DNA of 14,287 nucleotides from an uncultured Phascolarctobacterium sp. (lineage in GTDB: Bacteria > Bacillota > Negativicutes > Acidaminococcales > Acidaminococcaceae). Positions 6,128 through 12,847 of this stretch are shown here, piece by piece. The first letter of the stretch is position 1, and each line of letters begins with the position of its first letter. The stretch is from contig USBV01000027.1 in assembly GCA_900553055.1 (NCBI GenBank), forward strand, positions 1 to 14,287, in the 5' to 3' direction. The notes under the pieces were generated by a model. The model saw only the letters and a list, made by a program, of their open reading frames with translations. It was not told the DNA's origin and did not search any database. Made by a program: the position numbers and the translations under genes.

Positions 6128-7273
6128 ATGAGTAAAATGGATGCAAAAGATATTATATATTTAGCTGCCATTTTGGCTACTACTGGTCTTGGCAGAGCCA
6201 AGCTGCCGGAGCTGGTGCAGGCGATGGGCTCAGCACAAGCAGTGTTTGAGGCGGAGCGTGAGCAGCTTTTGGCGACCGGCCTTGTGAGCGATGATGCAGT
6301 TACAACCTTTTTAAGCAAGCGGCGCAGGGATTTGCCCCAAAGGCTGGAGCGTTACTGCGAGCTGCATGGCGTGCGCCTTGTTAGCTACATGTGCGCAGAA
6401 TATCCTAAGTCATTGCTGCGCATTGCGGACCCACCCTTGGTGCTGTACGTGAAGGGCACTTTGCCTAAGGCTGACTATTGCTTGGCAGTGGTTGGATCAA
6501 GGGAGTGCACTGAGTACGGCAAGAAGGCTGCCAAGCTTTTTACAAAGGATTTGGCTAAACGTGGCATCCCCATTATTAGCGGTGGTGCGCGTGGCATTGA
6601 TACCACGGCTCATGAAGCCTGCTTAAGCGTGGGCGGCCAAACGGTGGCAGTTTTGGGCTGCGGCCTCAATATTGCTTATCCAGAAGAGAATGCACCCTTG
6701 TTTGAGCGCATTGTTGCTAAGGGTGGTGCTGTAATCAGTGAATATGCACCGGGAACTCAGCCCATTGCGCGAAATTTTCCGGCTCGCAATCGCATTATCG
6801 TGGGCTTATCTCAAGGCGTTTTAGTAGCCGAGGCCAAGCTTAAAAGTGGCGCCATTATTACAGCTAATATAGCTGCCGATGAGGGGCGCGAGGTTTACTG
6901 CGTGCCTGGCAATATCTTTGATAAAACGAGCTTGGGCTGCCATGAGCTCATTCGCACCGGTGCTAAGCTAGTGGACTCGCTGCAGGATATCTTAGAGGAT
7001 AAGGCTCAGTGGGAGCTGGCGCAGCGCGAAAAAATGGTGCAGCCATCTATGTTTGATTTTGTAGCTAATGATGAGCAGGAAGAGAGCCAAAAAATAAACA
7101 CATCTGAGCTAGGAGCAAGGCTATTAGATTTATTAAAGGGCGGCAGCCTATCCTTGGAGGAGCTGATGGAGGGCAGTGGTACAGACTTTGCCAGCGTGAG
7201 CATGGAGCTATTAGAGCTGCAGGGAGCGGGTTTAATCAACCAAAACCAAGCTCTGCGCTACTACCTTAGGTAG
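6128..7273 (+). CDS. dprA: DNA processing protein DprA (Smf)
   Basis: DprA binds incoming single-stranded DNA during natural transformation and loads RecA. It is also kept in many bacteria not known to be competent. The product is 381 residues. A helix-hairpin-helix/SAM-like N-terminal domain (about 1-75) precedes the Rossmann-like core, with VVGSREC at 121-127, SGGARGIDTTAH at 151-162, the VAVLGCGLNIAYP segment from 173, FPARNRII at 217-224 and SGAIITANIA at 240-249. A linker (about 295-325) and a C-terminal winged-helix domain (about 326-381) complete the protein. Start ATG 6128 is chosen because gagga (6115-6119) is 8 bases ahead. The in-frame ATG 6101 would sit about 12 bases from the predicted transcript start with no ribosome binding site, and ATG 6119 touches the ribosome binding site. 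The gene is followed after 11 bp by topA, as in many Firmicutes. Confidence 0.93.
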   Translation: MSKMDAKDIIYLAAILATTGLGRAKLPELVQAMGSAQAVFEAEREQLLATGLVSDDAVTTFLSKRRRDLPQRLERYCELHGVRLVSYMCAEYPKSLLRIADPPLVLYVKGTLPKADYCLAVVGSRECTEYGKKAAKLFTKDLAKRGIPIISGGARGIDTTAHEACLSVGGQTVAVLGCGLNIAYPEENAPLFERIVAKGGAVISEYAPGTQPIARNFPARNRIIVGLSQGVLVAEAKLKSGAIITANIAADEGREVYCVPGNIFDKTSLGCHELIRTGAKLVDSLQDILEDKAQWELAQREKMVQPSMFDFVANDEQEESQKINTSELGARLLDLLKGGSLSLEELMEGSGTDFASVSMELLELQGAGLINQNQALRYYLR

Positions 7274-7284
7274 GGGGAAATGAG

Positions 7285-9450
7285 ATGACGATGAATCTGG
7301 TTATCGTGGAATCACCCACGAAATCCAAGACTATAGAAAAATTTTTAGGTAAAAACTACAAGGTTACGGCCTCCATGGGCCATCTGCGCGATTTGCCCAA
7401 GAGCACCTTTGGCGTGGATGTGGAGCATGATTTTGAGCCTAAGTATATCAATATTCGCGGCAAGGGCGACTTAATTAAGGAGCTCAAGACGTTGGCCAAA
7501 AAGGCCGATAAAGTTTATTTGGCAACTGACCCTGACCGCGAGGGTGAGGCTATTAGCTGGCATTTAGCGCATATTCTGGACTTAGAGGACCAAAAAAGCT
7601 GCCGCATTGAATTTCATGAAATCACAAATACGGCTGTGAAGGATGCCATTAAGCATCCGCGTAGCATCGATATGGATATGGTCAATGCACAGCAGGCACG
7701 TCGTATTTTGGACCGTATTGTGGGCTACGAGCTGAGCCCGCTGCTATGGCGCAAGGTGCGCAAGGGCTTGAGCGCCGGTCGTGTGCAATCTGTAGCGGTG
7801 AAGATAGTAGCCGATAGGGACCGCGAGATTGAAGCGTTTGTGCCCGAGGAATATTGGACGCTGAACGCCAAGCTGCGCGAGAATGCCAAGGCGCCGATTT
7901 TTGAAGCGGAGGCTGTGAAGTACAAGGGCAAGAAGCTGGAGCTGAAGAATGCTGAGGAGGCGCATGCAGCCGAGTCAGCGCTGGCTAAAGCGCATTATAT
8001 TGTGAATAAGGCGGAGCGCAAGGAGCGTAAGCGTCACCCTGTGCCGCCCTTTACCACCTCTAATCTGCAGCAGGAGGCCAATAAAAAGCTGAATTTTTCT
8101 GCGAAAAAGACGATGATGGTGGCCCAACAGCTTTATGAAGGCGTAAGTTTGGGTAAGGCATCTGTTGGTCTTATTACTTACATGAGAACGGACTCCGTGC
8201 GCTTGGCTGATGTGGCTATTGACGAAATCCGCGCTTATATCAAAAACAATTTGGGTAACGAGTATTGCTCTCCCAAGCCCAATCATTATAGTGCCAAAAA
8301 GAATGCTCAGGACGCGCATGAGTCTATTCGTCCCACCAGCGTGCTGCGTACTCCCGAAGAAATCGCTAAATACCTCACTGTGGACCAGCTGAAGCTGTAT
8401 ACGCTGATTTGGAAGCGCGCGGTAGCTAGCCAAATGAGTGACGCAGTGTATGATATGACAACGCTGCTTATCGATGCAGATGACTATCAGCTGCGAGCTA
8501 CCGGTTCAATTCTACGCTTCCAAGGCTTCTTGGCACTCAATAGCAAGCTGAGTGATGAGGAGAAGGATACAACCGTACCCTATATTGAAGTGGGTAAGGA
8601 GCTGGTGCTGCACAAGCTGTTACCAGCAGAGCAGCATTTTACTGAGCCGCCCGCCCATTTCACCGAAGCAACGCTCATTAAGGAGCTGGAGGAAAAGGGC
8701 ATTGGCCGTCCTTCCACGTATGCGCCGACTATTGTTACCATTATCAGTCGTGGCTATGTTGTCAAGGAAGGCAAAAAGCTATTGATTACTGATTTGGGCA
8801 ACCAAACTACGGATATGCTGACGCAGTATTTTACCGGATTAATCGACATTCCCTTCTCCGCTACTATGGAAGCGGATTTGGATATGATTGCTGAGGAAAA
8901 GGCCAATTGGGTGGAGGTATTGCGCAAATTCTACACTCCCTTTATGCGTGATGTGAAGCGCTTTGAGGAGGAATGCCCGGCGCTGCCACCGGCACCGCCC
9001 GAGGTCAGCGATGTAAAATGCGAAAAATGTGGCGCTATGATGGTCATCAAGGAAGGCCGCTTTGGCAAGTTTTTGGCCTGCCCCAATTTCCCCAATTGTC
9101 GCAATGCCAAGCCCATTGTGAAGAAGATTGGCGTTGCCTGCCCGCACTGTGGTGGCGAGGTTATCGAGCGTAAAACTAAAACTGGCAAGCTTTTTTATGG
9201 CTGCGAAAGATATCCTGAATGTGATTTTACCACTTGGGATTTACCCTTAAAAGAGACCTGTCTTCAATGTGGCAGCATGCTCGTGGAGCATACTGAAAGA
9301 AACGGACGTAAGAGCAAGTTCTGCAGTAATCCTGAATGTAAAAACGCGCGTCCCGTGCGTGCTGCAGCAGCGAGTAAGCAGGAGGCTACTCTTAGTGCAG
9401 CAGCTAAGACTACGCGCACCACTCGCGCTGGAAAAACCACGAAAAAATAG
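7285..9450 (+). CDS. topA: DNA topoisomerase I (type IA)
   Basis: TopA relaxes negative supercoils by passing one strand through a transient break, held by a 5'-phosphotyrosine link. The product is 721 residues. The TOPRIM domain has the catalytic E9 in VIVESPTKS and the metal-binding DPDREGE at 82-88. The type IA core follows, with the active-site tyrosine Y299 in GLITYMRTDS. The C-terminus carries three four-cysteine zinc ribbons: C579/C582/C599/C605, C619/C622/C640/C646 and C659/C662/C680/C685. It ends in a basic, Ala/Thr/Lys/Arg-rich tail of about 30 residues that probably adds non-specific DNA contacts. The ATG at 7285 is preferred over 7291 because gggg (7273-7276) is 8 bases ahead. trmFO follows after 19 bp, so the gene is mid-operon. 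Confidence 0.97.
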   Translation: MTMNLVIVESPTKSKTIEKFLGKNYKVTASMGHLRDLPKSTFGVDVEHDFEPKYINIRGKGDLIKELKTLAKKADKVYLATDPDREGEAISWHLAHILDLEDQKSCRIEFHEITNTAVKDAIKHPRSIDMDMVNAQQARRILDRIVGYELSPLLWRKVRKGLSAGRVQSVAVKIVADRDREIEAFVPEEYWTLNAKLRENAKAPIFEAEAVKYKGKKLELKNAEEAHAAESALAKAHYIVNKAERKERKRHPVPPFTTSNLQQEANKKLNFSAKKTMMVAQQLYEGVSLGKASVGLITYMRTDSVRLADVAIDEIRAYIKNNLGNEYCSPKPNHYSAKKNAQDAHESIRPTSVLRTPEEIAKYLTVDQLKLYTLIWKRAVASQMSDAVYDMTTLLIDADDYQLRATGSILRFQGFLALNSKLSDEEKDTTVPYIEVGKELVLHKLLPAEQHFTEPPAHFTEATLIKELEEKGIGRPSTYAPTIVTIISRGYVVKEGKKLLITDLGNQTTDMLTQYFTGLIDIPFSATMEADLDMIAEEKANWVEVLRKFYTPFMRDVKRFEEECPALPPAPPEVSDVKCEKCGAMMVIKEGRFGKFLACPNFPNCRNAKPIVKKIGVACPHCGGEVIERKTKTGKLFYGCERYPECDFTTWDLPLKETCLQCGSMLVEHTERNGRKSKFCSNPECKNARPVRAAAASKQEATLSAAAKTTRTTRAGKTTKK

Positions 9451-9469
9451 AGAGCAAAGGAAAAATTAG

Positions 9470-10789
9470 ATGAATCCTATTCATATTATTGGTGCCGGCT
9501 TGGCAGGTTGCGAGGCCGCTAATCAGGTAACCAAGTACGGTATCCCCGTTATTTTACACGAAATGCGTCCTACTAAAAGTGACGCTGCCCATAAAACTAA
9601 TTATTTTGCCGAGCTGGTGTGCAGCAATAGCCTGCGAGCAGCCAATATTGAAAACGCTGTGGGCCTGTTAAAGGAGGAAATGCGGCGTTTGGATTCCCTC
9701 ATCATGGAGCAGGCTGATAAGTATCAGGTGCCCGCCGGGGGAGCATTGGCTGTTGATAGAGATGGCTTTGCCGCTGCTGTTACCGAGGCTATCAAAAGCA
9801 ATCCTTTGGTTACCATCATATACGAGGAAGTAACCGATTTGCAGGCGCTTGAGGGCACAGTAATTGTGGCTAGCGGCCCGCTGACCAGTGATGCTTTGTT
9901 TGCCAATATTCAAGCGCTGGTACAGAAGGAATATTTCCACTTCTTTGATGCCGCTGCGCCGATTGTGACTGCGGATTCCTTGGATTATGACAAGGTTTAT
10001 CGTGCTTCGCGCTACGATAAGGGTGGGGCCGATTATTTAAATTGCCCCTTTTATACCAAGGAAGAATACCTAGCGTTTTGGCAAGCATTGTGCAGTGCTG
10101 AGGCCGCTCCTGTGAAGGATTTTGAGCACGATGTGTTTGAAGCCTGCATGCCCATTGAAGAAATGGCCCTGCGTGGCGAGGACACCATGCGCTTTGGTCC
10201 TTTAAAGCCGGTGGGGCTTATCGACCCGCGTAACGGCAAGGAAGCATATGCCGTGGTACAGCTGCGTCAGGATAATGCTGCTGCTTCGCTGTATAACATC
10301 GTTGGCTTTCAAACTCATCTTAAATGGGGTGAGCAAAAGCGCGTCTTTGGTATGATTCCCGGCCTCGAAAAGGCGGAGTTTGTGCGCTATGGTGTGATGC
10401 ACAAGAATACCTATTTGAACTCGCCACAGCTTTTGAATGAGCATTTTTGCTTGCGTCAGGACCAACGCTTTTACTTCGCTGGTCAGATGACGGGCGTAGA
10501 AGGCTATGTGGAATCGGCTGCTTCCGGACTTATGGCTGGCTTAGCAGCGGCTAGAGCTCAGCTTGGACTGGCCAAGGTGAATTTCCCGGCTGAGACTGCC
10601 CATGGTGCGCTGGCAAAATATATCAGCAATGAGGCGGTGGAAAACTTCCAGCCGATGAATGTAAACTTTGGCCTTATTCCGCCTTTAACTTTGCGTATTC
10701 GCAAGAAAAGAGAAAAAAATGCGCAAATCGCTGCCAGAGCTTTAGAGGCATTGGCTAGCTTTAAGGAAGCCATTAAAAATTCATTATAA
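9470..10789 (+). CDS. trmFO: Folate-dependent tRNA (uracil-54-C5-) methyltransferase TrmFO
   Basis: TrmFO makes 5-methyluridine at position 54 in the T-loop of tRNA, using methylenetetrahydrofolate as carbon donor and reduced FAD as reductant. The 439-residue product has the FAD-binding GAGLAG at 8-13, then [13 protein letters not shown] with C51, and [11 protein letters not shown] with C226. The two cysteines match those known to matter in the Bacillus enzyme (C53 and C226). A second nucleotide-binding segment, [16 protein letters not shown], lies in the C-terminal third. The length is normal for the family. A ribosome binding site aaagga (9456-9461) lies 8 bases before ATG 9470. It is the last gene of the dprA operon. 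A promoter and then a terminator follow its stop codon. Confidence 0.96.
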   Translation: MNPIHIIGAGLAGCEAANQVTKYGIPVILHEMRPTKSDAAHKTNYFAELVCSNSLRAANIENAVGLLKEEMRRLDSLIMEQADKYQVPAGGALAVDRDGFAAAVTEAIKSNPLVTIIYEEVTDLQALEGTVIVASGPLTSDALFANIQALVQKEYFHFFDAAAPIVTADSLDYDKVYRASRYDKGGADYLNCPFYTKEEYLAFWQALCSAEAAPVKDFEHDVFEACMPIEEMALRGEDTMRFGPLKPVGLIDPRNGKEAYAVVQLRQDNAAASLYNIVGFQTHLKWGEQKRVFGMIPGLEKAEFVRYGVMHKNTYLNSPQLLNEHFCLRQDQRFYFAGQMTGVEGYVESAASGLMAGLAAARAQLGLAKVNFPAETAHGALAKYISNEAVENFQPMNVNFGLIPPLTLRIRKKREKNAQIAARALEALASFKEAIKNSL

Positions 10790-10803
10790 TAACAAAAAAT
10801 TGC

Positions 10804-10832
10804 TTGACAGATTCTGGTAATTAGTTTATCAT
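10804..10832 (+). promoter_or_regulatory. Near-consensus promoter after trmFO
   Basis: A perfect TTGACA (10804-10809) and TATCAT (10827-10832) are 17 bases apart. Transcription would start near 10839. It is the only strong promoter ahead of xerC-codY, yet an intrinsic terminator begins about 30 bases further on. Confidence 0.75.
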
Positions 10833-10841
10833 AATCGTAAC

Positions 10842-10856
10842 AATTTTCTAAATGCT
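10842..10856. promoter_or_regulatory. Weak CodY-box-like site
   Basis: The 15 bases match the published CodY consensus (AATTTTCWGAAAATT) at 11 positions, including the whole left half-site AATTTTCT. It starts about 4 bases after the predicted transcription start of the promoter ahead of xerC-codY, a sensible place for repression by CodY of its own operon. In A/T-rich DNA a match at this level can arise by chance. Confidence 0.3.
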
Positions 10857-10868
10857 GCTTCAACGACG

Positions 10869-10897
10869 AACAGTGCTCCTAGAGGGCACTGTTTTTT
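10869..10897 (+). terminator. Intrinsic terminator (possible attenuator) upstream of xerC
   Basis: Arms AACAGTGCTC (10869-10878) and GGGCACTGTT (10884-10893) pair over 10 bp with one wobble and a 5-base loop. A run of six T (10892-10897) follows. It lies about 80 bases after the trmFO stop and about 30 bases after the start of the transcript predicted from 10804-10832. It may end the dprA-topA-trmFO operon, attenuate xerC-codY, or both. Confidence 0.8.
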
Positions 10898-11001
10898 GTG
10901 TTTTAAAAGTAAAAAAGTACGTTGGAAAATTATGAACAATTAAATAAATACTTGAATTCAGAAGATTTATGTGATAGGATATGTGTGGAGGAGTTGGAAG
11001 C

Positions 11002-11910
11002 ATGACAACTACTTTTGAACAATATCCGCAAAGATTTTTGAATTACTTAACAGTGGAAAAGGCTTGTTCTGGGCTTACGGTGACCAATTATAGCAAGGAT
11101 TTAGCTAGCTTTGCCGCCTTTTGGCAGCAGCGAACCGGCAAAGCATTGCTGTGGGAACAGGTTAGCTCCTTGGATGTGAGGGCCTACCTAGCATTTCTTA
11201 ATGAAAAAGGCTATGCTAGAAGAACGGTTGCAAGGCGTATTTCGGCTTTGCGCTCTTTTTACAAGTTCTTGGTTCGTGAAAACATCCTGGAGGTTAGCCC
11301 GCTCGCCAAGGTGCGCTCTCCGAAGCTGGAAAAAAAGCTGCCCACCTTCCTAGAAGAGGTGGAGGTGAACGAGCTATTAACACTGCCAGATACCAAGCCC
11401 TTGGGACGCAGGGACCAAGCTATTTTAGAGCTGCTTTATGCTACTGGCTGCCGTGTTAGCGAGCTGGTGGGCCTTACCTTGGAGCGTTTGGATTTGGGCA
11501 ATCGCTTTGTTATTGTGCAGGGCAAGGGCAATAAGGAGCGCTTAGTACCCTTGGGCCATAGCTGTTGTCAGGCTTTAGCTGCTTATTATCCTTATCGTAT
11601 GGAGCTTATGCAGCGCTATCATGTGGAGCAGCACGATTATGTTTTTGTGAATAATCGTGGCGGCGTGTTGACCGACCGTAGTGTAAGAAGAATATTGGAT
11701 AAATATATTTCCCAGCTAGCCCTGCGCAAGCAGGTTAGCCCTCACACTATTCGGCACACCTTCGCAACTCATCTTTTGGCACATGGAGCAGACCTAAGGG
11801 CAGTACAGGAGCTTTTAGGGCATGCCAATTTATCCACAACCCAAATTTATACTCACGTAACTACAGAGCGCATAGCTGCTGTTTACAGAAAAAATCATCC
11901 AAGAGCTTAA
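11002..11910 (+). CDS. xerC: Tyrosine recombinase XerC (CodV)
   Basis: XerC/CodV works with XerD at the dif site to resolve chromosome dimers before division. The product is 302 residues, the usual length. The N-terminal SAM-like core-binding domain spans about 1-95 and the catalytic domain about 110-300. All expected catalytic residues are present: R151 in ATGCRVSEL, K175 in GKGNKE, H248 and R251 in HTIRH, H274 in LGHANLSTTQ, and the nucleophile Y283 in IYTHV. ATG 11002 is chosen because ggaggag (10987-10993) lies 8 bases ahead. The in-frame ATG 10981 has no such site. The position right after trmFO and before codY is the conserved Firmicutes slot, so a phage or integron integrase is unlikely. 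codY follows after 20 bp. Confidence 0.93.
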   Translation: MTTTFEQYPQRFLNYLTVEKACSGLTVTNYSKDLASFAAFWQQRTGKALLWEQVSSLDVRAYLAFLNEKGYARRTVARRISALRSFYKFLVRENILEVSPLAKVRSPKLEKKLPTFLEEVEVNELLTLPDTKPLGRRDQAILELLYATGCRVSELVGLTLERLDLGNRFVIVQGKGNKERLVPLGHSCCQALAAYYPYRMELMQRYHVEQHDYVFVNNRGGVLTDRSVRRILDKYISQLALRKQVSPHTIRHTFATHLLAHGADLRAVQELLGHANLSTTQIYTHVTTERIAAVYRKNHPRA

Positions 11911-11930
11911 TTTAAATGAGGAGGCAAATC

Positions 11931-12707
11931 ATGGAATTATTAGACAAAACTAGAAGAATTAACAGATTGCTGCAATATGGTGACAAGGTAGAATATAATG
12001 AAGTCGCTAAATTATTATGTGATGTTATTCAAGCTAATACTTATATCGTAGGCAGCAAGGGTGAGGTTAGAGGCTATGCCCTGATTCACGAATTCGAATG
12101 CGATATTATGCGCGAAGAAGTATTGGATAAAAAAGCCTTTCCGCGTGATTATTTAAACTTTATCATGCGAGTAAGAGACACCTTGGCTAATATTCCTCAT
12201 GAGAATCAAAATTGCTCCTTTGTAGATAACACTAAATGTATTTTCAAGGGTAAGATGACCACTGTTGTGCCTATTTATGGTAACGGCGAGCGCATCGGCA
12301 CTTTGATTGTAGCTAAATACGATGCTACCTTTAGCGATGAGGATTTGCTGTTAGCTGAATACGCAGCCACCGTGCTTGGCGTACAAATTCTGCATGATAG
12401 AGAAGCACAGGTTGCTGAGGATGTTCGTAAAAAGGCCATGGTTCAGGTTGCCTATGATACTTTGAGCTATTCTGAACTGGAAGCTATCATCAATATTTTG
12501 CGTGAGCTGAACGGCTTTGAAGGGCTTTTGGTTGCTTCCAAAATCGCTGACCGCGTTGGCATTACCCGTTCCGTTATAGTTAACGCCCTGCGTAAATTTG
12601 AAAGCGCCGGCCTGATTGAAACCAAATCCCTGGGCATGAAGGGTACCTATATTCGCGTGCTCAATGATTTACTTTTTGACGAATTGAAGAAAAGAACTAG
12701 AAGATAA
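11931..12707 (+). CDS. codY: GTP-sensing global transcriptional repressor CodY
   Basis: CodY represses nutrient-stress genes when branched-chain amino acids and GTP are plentiful. The product is 258 residues. A GAF-type ligand domain spans about 1-155, a linker helix follows, and a winged helix-turn-helix lies near 195-245. The DNA-reading block VASKIADRVGITRSVIVNAL (201-220) and ESAGLIETKSLGMKGTYI (224-241) is almost identical to that of well-studied CodY proteins. In an ungapped comparison from memory, the ligand-contacting Arg61 of Bacillus subtilis falls on Ile59 here. ATG 11931 is chosen because gaggagg (11918-11924) lies 6 bases ahead. The in-frame ATG 11916 overlaps that site. The gene is probably co-transcribed with xerC. 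The hslV-hslU pair that separates these genes in Bacillus is absent. A strong terminator follows. Confidence 0.95.
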   Translation: MELLDKTRRINRLLQYGDKVEYNEVAKLLCDVIQANTYIVGSKGEVRGYALIHEFECDIMREEVLDKKAFPRDYLNFIMRVRDTLANIPHENQNCSFVDNTKCIFKGKMTTVVPIYGNGERIGTLIVAKYDATFSDEDLLLAEYAATVLGVQILHDREAQVAEDVRKKAMVQVAYDTLSYSELEAIINILRELNGFEGLLVASKIADRVGITRSVIVNALRKFESAGLIETKSLGMKGTYIRVLNDLLFDELKKRTRR

Positions 12708-12727
12708 GTCTCAATAAGCTTATTTAC

Positions 12728-12760
12728 AACCGGAGATTCTGCCGAGCCTCCGGTTTTTTT
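12728..12760 (+). terminator. Intrinsic terminator after codY
   Basis: Arms AACCGGAG (12728-12735) and CTCCGGTT (12748-12755) form a perfect 8-bp stem with a 12-base loop. A run of seven T (12754-12760) follows. It lies 20 bases after the codY stop and separates codY from the transketolase gene. Confidence 0.9.
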
Positions 12761-12801
12761 ATGCGTAAACTAAAATAAATAGTGTACAAGATATCAAAAC
12801 A

Positions 12802-12810
12802 TGTTATAAT
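12802..12810 (+). promoter_or_regulatory. Extended -10 promoter of the transketolase gene
   Basis: TGT directly before a perfect TATAAT (12805-12810) makes an extended -10 element. The best -35 is only a partial match (TGTACA at 12783-12788, 16-base spacer). Transcription would start near 12817, about 31 bases before ATG 12848. Confidence 0.7.
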
Positions 12811-12820
12811 AGCAGTAGGC

Positions 12821-12835
12821 ATTTTTACGAAAATG
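12821..12835. promoter_or_regulatory. CodY-box-like inverted repeat in the tkt leader
   Basis: The 15 bases match the CodY consensus at 11 positions. They contain the inverted repeat ATTTT-TACG-AAAAT, which extends to CATTTT/AAAATG. It sits about 5 bases after the predicted transcription start and touches the ribosome binding site ggaggt (12835-12840). The match is moderate and may be chance. It could instead be a small hairpin near the ribosome binding site. Confidence 0.3.
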
Positions 12836-12847
12836 GAGGTTGTTTCA

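Noticed and set aside
10558..10863. Minus-strand frame of 101 codons over the trmFO end and the following spacer
   Set aside because: It is mostly antisense to trmFO and runs across a strong plus-strand promoter. It has no recognisable domain.
10913..10931. GAAAATT at 10925-10931 as another CodY box before xerC
   Set aside because: Only one half-site matches. The other half agrees at 1 of 8 positions.
10952..10980. Promoter TTGAAT-17-TAGGAT directly before xerC
   Set aside because: Its transcript would start near 10987, inside the xerC ribosome binding site, and the -10 matches only 4 of 6 bases. It is not convincing as the main promoter.
11002..11910. Tyrosine recombinase as a sign of a prophage or integrative element
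   Set aside because: The gene is in the conserved trmFO-xerC-codY order with normal length and all catalytic residues. No other mobile genes or attachment repeats are visible.
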